Positions 51,414 through 60,656 of a stretch of DNA of 60,768 nucleotides are shown here, one piece after another (position 1 is the stretch's first letter; every line of letters begins with the position of its first letter). The translations under genes were made by a program, and so were the position numbers. Location: contig NZ_JACHZQ010000016.1 in NCBI RefSeq assembly GCF_014193655.1, forward strand, positions 1 through 60,768, in the 5' to 3' direction. The stretch comes from Rhizobium sp. BK313. GTDB taxonomy: Bacteria > Pseudomonadota > Alphaproteobacteria > Rhizobiales > Rhizobiaceae. Below the pieces are notes generated by a model. It saw only the letters and a list, made by a program, of their open reading frames with translations, was not told the DNA's origin and ran no database searches.

Positions 51414-52468
51414 TCAGTTCAGTTCGACGGCCATCACAGTCGCTTCGCCGCCGCCGATGCAGAGCGTCGCCATGCCGCGCTTCATGCCGAAGCGCTTGAG
51501 CGCGGAAGGCAAGGTGACAATCACGCGGGCGCCAGAGGTGCTTATCGGTTGGCCGATTGCGCAGGCACCGCCGCGAACATTGACCTTGTCGTGCAGCAGG
51601 TCGAGGTCGCGCATCGCCGCCATGGCGACGACTGCAAAGGCCTCATTGATCTCGAACAGGTCGACATCCTGCGGGGCGATGCCCTCGCACTCAGCTGAGA
51701 GCGCCACATCAACACCAGCGCGGCCGCGCCGCCGGATATGGAAGACGCGTTCGCAACGGGCACCGTACCGTTTTCGCGAAAAGCCGGCTTCAGCGTCGGA
51801 ATCTTCTCCAGCTTCGCCTCGCCGGGCTGCTCGTCGCGACTGACGACCAATTCGCACCGCCCTGCCTTCACCGTGACGGCAATGATCTCGGCGTCGATCG
51901 CCCCCGCCTCGATCGCATTCCGTGCACAGGTCAAGGACGTGATGGCGTAGTCATCTTGTGCGGTGCGGGTAAACTGGTCGGCCTCGAAGGTGCCCATGAG
52001 GCGTCCCTTGTCAGAGGCATCTTCCAGCCCGTCCGGGAACACGTGATCGACGACGCGCCCGTGCCCGAGCCGGTAGTCGCCGCGGGCACGATCGGGCAGA
52101 AAGGGGGCATTCGTCATGCTCTCCATCCCCCGGCAACGGCAATCGAAGCGCTGCCGGTGCTGATAAGATCATGTGCCAACATGACGGCCCTCATTGCCAA
52201 ACGGCACAACTTGTTGACGGTGGTCGCTCCCGTGGCAAACGGTAAGCCAGCCCCGATCGCGGGCCGGTGCCTGGCCTTGACCGGCGGGCAGAACGTAACC
52301 AAAGACCGTCTCCTCCACGGCGTCCACACCGATGCCGATGCGGTCGAGCGTAGCGCGGATAACTGCCGCACCGAGTTCGGGCGCGGTGGAAACTCTGAGG
52401 TCCCGCTGAAAGCCGCCGATTGGAGTACGGGCCGAGCCAAGGATGACGATCGGATCTTCTAACGTCAT
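51414..52468 (-). pseudogene. Acetyl-CoA acyltransferase (thiolase), multiply broken
   Basis: A thiolase is spread over several frames. The first has PIVILGSARTPIGGFQRDL; a shift near 52260 leads to GLPFATGATTVNKLCRLAM, where the nucleophile Cys is kept but the following GSG is lost; a stop or shift near 52120 comes before NAPFLPDRARGDYRLGHG; another shift and a shortened middle near 51750 lead to FEINEAFAVVAM. The C-terminal active-site motif reads GGACAIGQPIS, where intact thiolases have GHP, so the catalytic His is replaced by Gln. The gene is clearly dead. It would have cleaved 2-methylacetoacetyl-CoA or similar in this operon. Confidence 0.88.
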
Positions 52469-52495
52469 ATCAAAACCTCCCGCAACGAGCCTGCC

Positions 52496-53263
52496 TCAGT
52501 GTGGCGCCATGCGCAACGCACCATCAAGACGGATGACTTCGCCATTCAACATGACGTTTTCACAGATGTGGCGCACCAATGCTGCAAATTCCACCGGCTT
52601 CCCGAACCGTTGCGGAAAGGGCACGCTCTTGCTGAGCGAATCCCGCACTTCTTGCGGCATGCCGGCCATCATCGGTGTCTCGAAGATGCCTGGCGCGATG
52701 GTGACGATCCGAATGCCTCTGCCAGCCAATTCCCGGGCGATCGGTAACGTCATGGCGGCGACGCCGCCCTTGGAAGCCGCATAGGCCGCCTGACCAATCT
52801 GCCCATCGAAGGCGGCGACCGAGGCCGTGTTCACGATGACACCGCGCTCGCTTTCTGCGTCCGGCTCTTCTTTGGCGATTGCCGCCGCAGCGAGCCGGAT
52901 CATGTTGAAGGTGCCGACGAGATTGATGCCGACCGTACGGGCAAAGCTGTCGAGCCGGTGCGGGCCATTGCGGCCGATCATTTTTTCGCCGGGAGCGACG
53001 CCGGCGCAATTGACCAGCCCATGCAGATGGCCGAAGCGTTCCAGCGCCATATCGACCGCGGCCTGGCCGTCCTTTTCTTGGGTGACATCCGTCTTGATGA
53101 AAGCCACGCTGGTTAAAAATTCGCTGACGATCTCGGCGCCGGCACCCGTGTTGACGTCGGCGATCACGACGTTCGCGTCCTCACGTGTGAGCATACGCGT
53201 GACCGCCGCGCCAAGGCCCGAACCACCACCGGTGACGACAAAGGTCTTCCCGCGGATCAACAT
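52496..53263 (-). CDS. HSD10-like 3-hydroxyacyl-CoA dehydrogenase (SDR)
   Basis: A 255-residue SDR closely resembling type II 3-hydroxyacyl-CoA / 2-methyl-3-hydroxybutyryl-CoA dehydrogenase. TGGGSGLG is the cofactor loop, NCAGVAPGEKM, then Ser148, Tyr161 and Lys165 (YAASK), and an RFGKPVEFAALV ending. It is the first gene of the operon, ahead of the dead thiolase. It fits the isoleucine branch of branched-chain amino acid catabolism. Confidence 0.92.
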   Translation of the reverse strand: MLIRGKTFVVTGGGSGLGAAVTRMLTREDANVVIADVNTGAGAEIVSEFLTSVAFIKTDVTQEKDGQAAVDMALERFGHLHGLVNCAGVAPGEKMIGRNGPHRLDSFARTVGINLVGTFNMIRLAAAAIAKEEPDAESERGVIVNTASVAAFDGQIGQAAYAASKGGVAAMTLPIARELAGRGIRIVTIAPGIFETPMMAGMPQEVRDSLSKSVPFPQRFGKPVEFAALVRHICENVMLNGEVIRLDGALRMAPH

Positions 53264-53401
53264 CGTCGCTCTCCTCCAGCGCAGGCGATTTCAACCGAGG
53301 GCCTCCCGCGTCGCGCAGTCGCCCGCCGCATCGCATCCCCCGGCACGACGCGATTTGCATTGCGCCTTGCCCTACCCTATCGCCGCACGATATTGCATTC
53401 G

Positions 53402-53958
53402 ATGACAAAAGCGCCTCAAACTTTCGGACAGTTTTACCATACCTCACAAGGGATGACGATGACGGAAGCCGGACGGCGGATGATATCAGCTTTCTTCGTG
53501 AAGGAGGCGATCGACTGCCTTCGGCGACAAGGAAAGTCCCCCGAACGAGCGCTGACGGCGCTCGGCCTGTCACCCGGATCGACGCGCCGATCTCCGCGGA
53601 AAGCTACGGTGCGCTCTGGCTTGCGATCGCGGCCGAGATAGAAGACGAATTCTTTGGCATGGGCGGCAGACCTATGCGGCGCGGCAGCTTCACGCTGCTC
53701 TGCCATTGTGTGCTGCATGCCAAGACCCTCGACCAGGCGCTGCAGCGGGCGCTGCGTTTTTTGAACATTGTCCTGGAGGACCCGAAAGGACATATCGAAG
53801 TTGCCGATGGGCTGGCGCATGTTGTGCTCACGGACTTGACGAGCGCGCGCTCCGCCTTTGCCTACCGCACGTACTGGATTCTGCTGCACGGCATCACATG
53901 CTGGCTCATCGGGCGCCGCCTTCCGGTAATTTTTCTGGGGTCGAATACGGATTGTTAG
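53402..53958 (+). pseudogene. AraC-family regulator, frameshifted and truncated
   Basis: It is divergent from the bkd operon. The first frame (MTKAPQTFGQFYHTSQ to ERALTALGLS) passes by a frameshift near 53570 into DAPISAESYGALWLAIAAEIEDEFFGMGGRPMRRGSFTLLCHCVLHAKTLDQALQRALRF, the Arabinose_bd-type ligand domain of OruR/ArgR-like AraC regulators. It ends at LIGRRLPVIFLGSNTDC. The C-terminal helix-turn-helix domain is gone, cut at the ISKra4 remnant. It was probably the regulator of the bkd operon. Confidence 0.8.
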
Positions 53959-54001
53959 GCCGGAGCAGTCCATCGTCATCGCTTTGTTCGGCGACAAAGC
54001 C

Positions 54002-54373
54002 ATGGCAGCGGAATGGACGATCACGATCGAGGGCAGGAACGAATTTGGCGACATCTGCCGGAAGGAGGTCCGCATCGATAAGTGCTGGGAGCGCCGGTTC
54101 GACGGCGACATTGGCTTGTCGATCGACAAGGGCAAGAAGATCATGGCTGCATTGCAGAGCGCGGTCGTGAACCATGAGGCGGAGACGTATGCCCTTTTGC
54201 GTCGGGTTTGCCCGGACTGCCATACGTTCCGGCTGGTCAAGGTCTACACGGCGCGCCGGATTTTTGGCACCGATGAGGTCCGCAATCCTCGCTGGATGCT
54301 GTGCCGGGAGTGTTACCAGGGCATGGTCGGCGCCTTCGACAACGGCAATTGGACGTCTGTTGGCGTCAATTGA
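54002..54373 (+). pseudogene. ISKra4-family transposase, N-terminal fragment
   Basis: 123 residues match the N-terminal region of ISKra4 transposases: ITIEGRNEFGDICRKEVRIDK, GLSIDKGKKIMAALQSAVVNHEAETY, and the zinc-binding stretch RRVCPDCHTFRLVK followed by FGTDEVRNPRWMLCRECY. The catalytic part is absent; the frame runs into the end of an RHS fragment at about 54340-54373. Confidence 0.85.
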
Positions 54374-54785
54374 TATCGCCAAAGCCGTTCCTCTCTGTCC
54401 TTGTAGGAGACGAACTCCAGCCTCTGATAGGTGTAGCGAGCCGATGTCCCGTCCGGGTAAGTGATTTTGGTGATGCGGTCGGCAGTGTCATAGTCGAATG
54501 TGACCGTCCAACCTTCAGAATCGGTATAGGTCCGCACGCGGGCAAAGGCATCGTAGATGTAGCTTGCCGCTGTGGCATTGTTGGCATTCGTGACCGATGC
54601 CAGATTTGCATTCGCGTCGTATTGATACGTGGTCCTTTCGCCGAGCGCGTCGGTGAACGAGGTCATTTGACCGGCAGCATTGTGCTCGATCGCGCTCGTG
54701 CGACCGGCCGCATCACTATAGAAAATCGGCCTTTGCTGCTTGTTGTAGATGTATTGAGCGAGTGTCGAGCGCGTGCCAAATTCAC
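54360..54785 (-). pseudogene. RHS/YD-repeat protein fragment
   Basis: About 140 codons of tandem YD repeats: AGRTSAIEHNAAGQMTSFTDALGERTTYQYDANANLASVTNA, then YIYDAFARVRTYTDSEGWTVTFDYD, then ADRITKITYPDGTSARYTY. RHS proteins are usually over 1000 residues, often polymorphic toxins; neither the N-terminal secretion part nor the C-terminal toxin is present. It joins ISKra4 DNA on one side and unrelated sequence on the other. Confidence 0.82.
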
Positions 54786-54930
54786 TCGCCTGGCTGACCG
54801 CTGCTCTCGATCGCCGTACCTTTGATGGTGGATCCCGGCATGTGCACAAAATGCCGGATCCCGGCCTTCGTGCAATCGCATCCGCCTGTGTCGGTGGCAC
54901 AAGAATGTCAGGCGCTCGCGCTTATATCCG

Positions 54931-54960
54931 AACGACCGATCTACTAACGACCGATCTACT
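54931..54960 (+). repeat. Perfect 15-bp tandem duplication
   Basis: AACGACCGATCTACT is repeated twice head to tail (54931-54945 and 54946-54960). It is probably slippage or a small target-site duplication at a rearrangement junction. Confidence 0.75.
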
Positions 54961-55059
54961 ATGGAAACCGGAACCCGTTTAACCGCCGTAGGGCAAGCGG
55001 AGGAGCGGACATATTCGGCGATGGTACCTGCCAACGCGTCCGCCGATCGGAATGGCATT

Positions 55060-55087
55060 CGTAGTCGACCCCGCGGGGTCGACTACG
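55060..55087. repeat. 28-bp perfect palindrome
   Basis: The arm CGTAGTCGACCCCG and its exact reverse complement abut with no spacer, centred between 55073 and 55074. It could form a cruciform or hairpin. It lies in the rearranged stretch between the RHS fragment and the CocE gene. Confidence 0.8.
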
Positions 55088-55408
55088 TGAGAGACAGGCT
55101 GAAGACTCCACGTGCGGGGTCTTACCGATTAGGAGCCGGGGTCAGACCCGGGATCAGGTTTTCCATGCGCTCCTGCTCTGTCCAGATCGATCCTACCAAA
55201 TCCCCGGTGACCAAACCGCTTATGCTGATAGAAATCCTGCTGTCTGCCTGGTTCCTTGCTATAGCAGCAGTAACCCTGTGCGAGGTCCGAAGTCCAATCA
55301 CGGAACAGGCTCCACCCCCCGCCAAAAGCCAGCGCGCTGATGAAGGAAAGCCGCCAAGCCACATCGCGCCGGCTTAAACCCCGAATATTGGTGTGCTTTA
55401 TACGACCT

Positions 55409-57154
55409 TTACGACGTAGCAGGGATGTACGGAAGCAAGACATAATTATCGTGTCCTTCTCCAAGATGCACAGTCGTTGTACCGCCAAACACTTCGGGGG
55501 GCCGATCATTCTCATCATCATGCAGAAACGGACCGCATCCGGTAAACTCGTTCTTCATGTTTGACAAACGCCCTCCGCTGCCACCCGGATAGACATAATC
55601 CCTACCCCGTATGCTGAGAGCGAGGCGATAGCCTTTGGGAACGACGATGCACGTCGGCCAGATCTCGATGTCGAGCTGATAGATCTGACCTGGCTCTAGT
55701 GGCTGCTTTTCATCGTGAGTGTGCCAGGGTCTGTAAGGAAGGCTTTTTTTCGGATCGAGTTTGCGATGGGACGCTCGAAGCCAACCCTGCGCGATCGGCG
55801 TATGCGGATCGAGCGCGCCTTGAAACGTTACTTCCTTCATATCGGGTGCAAACACGCGCACGATCAGGAATAGATCAGCGTCCCTAGTAGACGACGAGAT
55901 CGCCAATCGAGCACTGATAGGGCCAGTAATTTCCGTGTCGGCCTCGGTTGGTTCTGTCAGGAAGGTCAAGCCATCGCCCATCGCATCGAATGACAATTGC
56001 TTTTCGACGGCTGGTTTTGTCGGCGTAATTCCGCTCAGGTGAGAGAGATGCAGCTTCTCCCACGATGTCCTCGCCAGAGGCCACTCATTTTCGTAACGCT
56101 CAACGAAGCGTTCGCCGGGATGCCGGACCAACAACTGAACCTTAGGACGCTCGTTCCAGCCATTGTCATGCCCCTTCAGGAAGTAATCAAAGAACTGCTT
56201 CTGTATATGGACCCCACGGTCCGTATAGAAAGGAGCCCAGTGAGACCCGCCGTGGACCTCCAACCATTTTTGTTGCGAGGCAGCGGCGAGGAACCCTTCG
56301 AAGTTACCCCGGGCGTGGAGGCCTGCGCCGCCCCAATTGCCAGCGGATAGAACCGGCACCTTTATTCGATCGGGCTTTGCCGAGCGCTCGAGATAGTAAT
56401 CGGTCAGCATCTCGCGCGCGAGCATTTCTTCGTGCATATTTTCCCGGTTTGCGATCAACTCCTCGTCACTCAGTGTCTCGGGTCCGCAAACCAGTTCCCC
56501 CGTGACTCTGCTTCGTCGGCCTCGGTCGCCGACGCCGTGCTGCACCGTTTTGACCTGCATATCCTGCCAATGCTTTCGGAAAGTGCAAAGAATACCTCCG
56601 TGGCGGTTGCCATCTCGGTAATTGTCGTGCCACCCTTCCCAGACACAGATTGCGGCGAGGTGAGGCGGCTGTGTTCCCGCAGCGCGCCATTGGTTAGCGC
56701 CGTAGTAGGAAATTCCGTTCAGACCAACCTTGCCGTTTGACCAGGGCTGGCTGCCCGCCCACTCGATGCATTGATAGTAGTCCTGTTGCTCGCGATCATT
56801 GTTATGGCAAAGGTAACCCGGAGACCGTCCCGCACCACGCGAGTCGACCCGGATTACGACATAGCCATCTGGCACCCATTTTTCCGGATCGACTACCTCC
56901 CAATTCGCATATTTGTTGGAGGTGTTGCTGACGGCGTCAGGATCTTCGGCGCACATTCGGTCCCAGGCTGTTTTGTAGCCCTCCTCGAAATGCAGTCCTT
57001 TACCATACGGGCCATAAGTCATGATGACAGGGTAGGACCCCTCGCCTACCGGGCGAAAAACGTCCGCTCTGAGCACCACCCCATCGTCCATTACGATCGG
57101 CTGATCCCAAATGATTTGCATATCATCTTTGGTTTCGGCGACTTCTTGGGTCAT
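55409..57154 (-). CDS. CocE/NonD-family serine hydrolase
   Basis: A 581-residue alpha/beta hydrolase of the X-Pro dipeptidyl-peptidase/cocaine esterase class. DGVVLRADVFRP begins the fold; the nucleophile is Ser149 in GLNGISYYG; GGSHWAPF supplies the likely catalytic His; the last ~230 residues are the PepX_C jelly roll (AISSSTRDADLFLIVRV, GYRLALSIRGRDYVYPGG). No signal peptide is visible. It hydrolyses an acyl bond in an ester or amide; the substrate is unknown. It is encoded 38 nt after the cyclase gene in the same operon. Confidence 0.9.
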   Translation of the reverse strand: MTQEVAETKDDMQIIWDQPIVMDDGVVLRADVFRPVGEGSYPVIMTYGPYGKGLHFEEGYKTAWDRMCAEDPDAVSNTSNKYANWEVVDPEKWVPDGYVVIRVDSRGAGRSPGYLCHNNDREQQDYYQCIEWAGSQPWSNGKVGLNGISYYGANQWRAAGTQPPHLAAICVWEGWHDNYRDGNRHGGILCTFRKHWQDMQVKTVQHGVGDRGRRSRVTGELVCGPETLSDEELIANRENMHEEMLAREMLTDYYLERSAKPDRIKVPVLSAGNWGGAGLHARGNFEGFLAAASQQKWLEVHGGSHWAPFYTDRGVHIQKQFFDYFLKGHDNGWNERPKVQLLVRHPGERFVERYENEWPLARTSWEKLHLSHLSGITPTKPAVEKQLSFDAMGDGLTFLTEPTEADTEITGPISARLAISSSTRDADLFLIVRVFAPDMKEVTFQGALDPHTPIAQGWLRASHRKLDPKKSLPYRPWHTHDEKQPLEPGQIYQLDIEIWPTCIVVPKGYRLALSIRGRDYVYPGGSGGRLSNMKNEFTGCGPFLHDDENDRPPEVFGGTTTVHLGEGHDNYVLLPYIPATS

Positions 57155-57192
57155 TCCTATTCTTCCTCCAGATTGGATATCCGCTGCCGTTC

Positions 57193-58143
57193 TTATTTGA
57201 TTGCCTGCGGATTGATCGGCGAGCCGGCGCCCCCTGGGAGGTGGAGAGGCGGCGCGGAGAAGAAAAACTCATAGATCCTGTCTTCCGCGCAGTCCTGTGC
57301 GAGCTCCTCCAAATAGAAAATCTCACCCATCGAGATTCCGATTGCCGGGATCACGACCCAGTGCCACGGTTGGTTTGCATCGTTGGTTTCATTAGGACGA
57401 ACTTCACAACCCCAGGTGTCGGAGCAGATAGCGGCAACGTCCTTCTCTTTCAGCCAATAACACGTCTCGAAACCGAAGCCTGGCGCGGACCCGCCCGCAT
57501 ATCCGGTCCAGTCACCCTTTGCCAGGCAACGTTCCTGATGGCCGGTTCGCACAATTACGAAATCGCCCTTCCGTATTTCGACTCCCTGCGACGCTGCACA
57601 TCCATCCAGGTCATCGCGCGATATTGCATAACCGTCATCAAGTGAATCAACTTGCTTGTAGCGGGCTACGTCCAACAAAACGCCCCGGCCGACCATTTTG
57701 TCTCGAACGTGTTCGATACCATTCTTCTTTGCGCCCTTGACGTCGACCAAACTTGCATCAAAGCCGTTGTACATCTTGTCGCCCATAAAGATGTGGCACA
57801 ATGCATCCCACTGCGTCGACGCCTGGCACGGCATGTTGATCGCATCGTCTGCGTATCTCAGATATGGCGCAGGTTCATCCTGATTGCCGAGCACTGCGTC
57901 CGTACCGGTTGCAAGCATCGTATGGATCGGGTTCCATCGGCCACCAAAAAGGCCTGACTGAATTGGCTCCTTCAGGGAGAGACCCAGCGCAAAGACCTTT
58001 CCTTTGCGCACCAACCGCGCCGCGTCGACGATATCCGCCGGAGTGACGTTGTTCAGGGTACCGATCTGATCGTCTCCCCCCCAGCGCCCCCAGTTCGACA
58101 ATTCCCGAGATGCCGTTTGAATTGCAGCCAGATCAACCTTCAT
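57193..58143 (-). CDS. Cyclase-family metal-dependent hydrolase
   Basis: A 316-residue protein of the cyclase/kynurenine-formamidase-like family (PF04199). NWGRWGGDDQIGTLNNVTP is the typical start of the larger subgroup; the metal-site motif reads CQASTQWDALCHIF, where the small formamidases have HxGTHxDxPxH; a later DTWGCEVRP-HWVVIPAIGISMGE block follows. I chose the ATG at 58143 (MKVDLAAI), right after GGAGGAAAC; the extra four codons upstream are unlikely. With the CocE-type hydrolase it probably opens an amide or lactone. A 16-bp dyad lies 20 bp upstream. Confidence 0.88.
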   Translation of the reverse strand: MKVDLAAIQTASRELSNWGRWGGDDQIGTLNNVTPADIVDAARLVRKGKVFALGLSLKEPIQSGLFGGRWNPIHTMLATGTDAVLGNQDEPAPYLRYADDAINMPCQASTQWDALCHIFMGDKMYNGFDASLVDVKGAKKNGIEHVRDKMVGRGVLLDVARYKQVDSLDDGYAISRDDLDGCAASQGVEIRKGDFVIVRTGHQERCLAKGDWTGYAGGSAPGFGFETCYWLKEKDVAAICSDTWGCEVRPNETNDANQPWHWVVIPAIGISMGEIFYLEELAQDCAEDRIYEFFFSAPPLHLPGGAGSPINPQAIK

Positions 58144-58162
58144 CGTTTCCTCCACTTGGTTG

Positions 58163-58178
58163 GTTATCGATTGATAAC
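58163..58178. promoter_or_regulatory. Operator-like dyad GTTATC-N4-GATAAC
   Basis: A perfect 6-bp inverted repeat with spacer GATT, 20 bp before the cyclase start. Further GGTTATC half-sites occur at about 58253 and 58333 in the same divergent region, between the cyclase and tetR genes. It is a likely binding site for the adjacent TetR or the GntR regulator. Confidence 0.55.
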
Positions 58179-58276
58179 TTATCTGACGGCGACTATTCAG
58201 TCAATACGCTTCGCCAATGCCCGGATTTCTCCTTGAAACAACCCGCAGTTTGAGATTAGGTTATCAACAAGTGCTT

Positions 58277-58298
58277 TTTTTTGAGTTTTTTCAAAAAA
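58277..58298. promoter_or_regulatory. T/A-rich dyad in the cyclase-tetR intergenic region
   Basis: TTTTTTGA at 58277-58284 is inverted as TCAAAAAA at 58291-58298. It is either a second operator or a promoter-proximal AT element; its composition makes chance more likely than for the dyad at 58163. Confidence 0.35.
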
Positions 58299-58414
58299 CC
58301 TCAATCATTGTGTTATGTTACGAACTGATCGCTTGGTTATCGGCGCAATACGGTCTACAGAAACCTACGACGCCGGAGTGGCAATGCCTGCAACGGTAAA
58401 ACAAGGCAGAAGTG

Positions 58415-59137
58415 ATGAAGATTAGAAATGAGGCGCAATCCCCGATGGGTTCAGTCAAAAAGCCTGAGGTATCGAAGGTTGATGTCGTCTCGAAGACCCG
58501 ATCGAAACCGGTGCGCTCATCAGAGCGCCTCCCGTTCGAACAGCGTCGCGAAATGATCTTGAAGAAAGCTGTCGATGTTTTTGCAGAACGTGGGTTCGAC
58601 GCAACGACCCGTGACTTGGCGCGGCACCTGGGAACCACCCAGCCCTTGATGTACAAGTATTTCAAAACCAAAGATGACCTCATCCAGGAAGTTTACAGAC
58701 GGGTCTTCCTGGATGTCTGGGATACCGCGTGGGATGAGATTTTGGTCGACCGTAGCCGGCCAATAACGGAGCGGCTTATCCAATTCTACAGGAGCTACAC
58801 CGACGTCATTATGAACCGCGGTTGGATGCGGATCTATCTCTTCGCGGGCCTGAAGAACGTCGGGATTACGAGTTCATATATACGATTAGTGGAGGAGCGC
58901 GTTATTCGGAGGATTGCAATGGAGATCTGTGCTGCTCACGGTATTCAGATTTCAAAATCCAGCGAGGCACGTTACATGGAGCTTGCCTGGAGCCTACAAG
59001 GAAGCATCTTTTATTACGGCGTCAGGAAGTACGCTTATGAACTGGACCCGAGCGTTCCGAGAACCGTCGTGATTGACGACGTTGTAAAGATATTCGTAGC
59101 GTCGTGGCCGAAGGACAACGAAAATTCGAGCCCGTGA
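58415..59137 (+). CDS. TetR-family transcriptional regulator
   Basis: A 240-residue repressor. A 35-residue basic tail precedes the helix-turn-helix (ILKKAVDVFAERGFDATTRDLARHLGTTQPLMYKYFKTKDDLIQEVYRRVF), and a helical ligand domain follows. The ATG at 58415 follows AAGG; a GTG one codon earlier is possible. It is divergent from the cyclase-CocE operon, which it probably represses. Confidence 0.9.
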   Translation: MKIRNEAQSPMGSVKKPEVSKVDVVSKTRSKPVRSSERLPFEQRREMILKKAVDVFAERGFDATTRDLARHLGTTQPLMYKYFKTKDDLIQEVYRRVFLDVWDTAWDEILVDRSRPITERLIQFYRSYTDVIMNRGWMRIYLFAGLKNVGITSSYIRLVEERVIRRIAMEICAAHGIQISKSSEARYMELAWSLQGSIFYYGVRKYAYELDPSVPRTVVIDDVVKIFVASWPKDNENSSP

Positions 59138-59155
59138 GGCAGGCGGCATATTCAG

Positions 59156-59830
59156 CTAGCCTCGCCGCTCCGATATATCGGCGGACATGAACCGCGCCAA
59201 AGTTACTCCAGCGTTCAACATGTGTTCACGCATCACTCGAGCCGCTTCATCTCCGTCACCACGCATGATCGCTCTCAGGATCTCCGCATGCTCTGCATGT
59301 GACTTTGCCAGGCGCTCCCCATGTCTGAGTTGGGTTCGTCTGAACGGCATGAGCCGCGATCGCAAACGGAGAAGCTCTTCCAAAAGAAAGGAATTGTGCG
59401 CAGAGCTGTAGAGTTGCTCATGAAAACGAAGATTCGACTCATCGTAGAGATCAAGATCTTTGTTTCTGACAGCAAGCGCAGCCGCATCATGGATCTCACA
59501 CAGAAGTGCGCGCTCGTCCCCCGTGATGCGATGTGCTGCCAGTCGTACGCACATTGCCTCCATCTCAGCTGTTACCTCGAACATCTCCATGAGTTTCGGA
59601 AGCGTCAATGGAAGGACAACCGCTCCCTTGCGCGGTCGAATTTCGATAAGACCGCTGCTTTCCAGCTGTTTAAGTGCCTCTCGAACCGGCGTGCGAGAGG
59701 CTGAGAACTGTGCGGCCAGATTGTTTTCATCAAGCACGGTTCCGGGAGCAATATTGCCAGTTGATATGTCGTCCATGAGCGAAACGCGGATTCGTTGGCT
59801 CAAGGATCGAATGTCCTCGCTACCCGGCAT
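59156..59830 (-). CDS. GntR-family regulator (FCD subgroup)
   Basis: A 224-residue regulator with an N-terminal winged helix (GTVLDENNLAAQFSASRTPVREALKQLESSGLIEIRPRKGAVV) and an all-helical FCD ligand domain with metal-binding pattern (DLYDESNLRFHEQLYSSAHNSFL; HAEHAEILRAIMRGD). I chose the ATG at 59830 (MPGSEDI), just after AAAGGA. It is convergent with tetR (18-nt gap). The target is unknown. Confidence 0.9.
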   Translation of the reverse strand: MPGSEDIRSLSQRIRVSLMDDISTGNIAPGTVLDENNLAAQFSASRTPVREALKQLESSGLIEIRPRKGAVVLPLTLPKLMEMFEVTAEMEAMCVRLAAHRITGDERALLCEIHDAAALAVRNKDLDLYDESNLRFHEQLYSSAHNSFLLEELLRLRSRLMPFRRTQLRHGERLAKSHAEHAEILRAIMRGDGDEAARVMREHMLNAGVTLARFMSADISERRG

Positions 59831-60016
59831 GGAAATCCTTTCTGTGTGCGACGGCGCGTCCGCGCTGTTGGTCCCACACTTCATACAGACGTCGACCCGC
59901 GAAGCCTAGGTGCCATTCAGCAGGTTGGCGATGTTGCACGGAGGGACGAGCAAAGGCTCATGTGGCCTCGCAATATCTGCCTTCGCCAAATCAACTTCGA
60001 CGCCGTCGCGCGGCAT

Positions 60017-60634
60017 TCACTCTCCCTTGCGTGGCATCGCCGACCGCTGTCTCACCAGTGCTTCCACCAGATGATCGGCAATCGTCGCTGCTATCTCCTC
60101 AGCCGATGCCTGCCCGTCCACTTTGATCAACAGACCGCAGCTCTCATAAAACGCTGACAATGCTCGTGTTTCCCTGCCAAAGGCCACGAGCCTCTTACGA
60201 AGGATTGCCGAAGTGTCGTCAGCCCGCGCATCTTCACCAGCGGTCCCGGCTTCCTTTGCCCTTGCCTCAATTCGAGCAAACAACTCCTCCTCGTCAACCA
60301 TGAGCTCGACGACCGCTGTGAGGCTCTGCGACCTCAAGGCCTCTTCAAGAGCGATCGCCTGTCGAATGGTGCGCGGATAGCCGTCCAAAATAAAGCCGTT
60401 CATCGTGTCCGGCTGGGCCAGCCTGTTCGCAACGACAGACGACATGATATCGTCATCAATCAGCTCACCGGCACTCATTTTGCTTTCAACCTGCCGCCCG
60501 AGTTCAGTTGCCGCCTTCACTTCGAAACGCAAGATATCGCCGGTCGACAAATGAGGGACCTGATGTCGTTCTGCGAGCCGTTTGGCCTGTGTGCCCTTCC
60601 CTGCGCCGGGGGGACCTAAAAGGACCAGTCTCAT
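60017..60634 (-). CDS. adk: Adenylate kinase
   Basis: A 205-residue kinase converting AMP plus ATP to two ADP. P-loop GPPGAGKGTQAKRLAE, AMP-binding HLSTGDILR and GFILDGYPRT are present. The LID region is short and has no zinc cysteines (ARAKEAGTAGEDARADDTSAILRKRL). It is encoded just downstream of acs, so it probably recycles AMP from acetate activation; a ribosomal-operon adk is expected elsewhere in the genome. Confidence 0.93.
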   Translation of the reverse strand: MRLVLLGPPGAGKGTQAKRLAERHQVPHLSTGDILRFEVKAATELGRQVESKMSAGELIDDDIMSSVVANRLAQPDTMNGFILDGYPRTIRQAIALEEALRSQSLTAVVELMVDEEELFARIEARAKEAGTAGEDARADDTSAILRKRLVAFGRETRALSAFYESCGLLIKVDGQASAEEIAATIADHLVEALVRQRSAMPRKGE

Positions 60635-60656
60635 TCAATTCCTTCCCATGTCTTGT

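Larger units (their letters stand above)
54786..55408. other. Non-coding junction region
   Basis: No gene is supported. It holds a near-palindrome around GGATCC and ATGCCGGATCC (about 54831-54863), a tandem 15-bp repeat and a 28-bp palindrome. A minus-strand frame covering about 55129-55370 has a hydrophobic stretch but no recognised domain. Confidence 0.4.
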
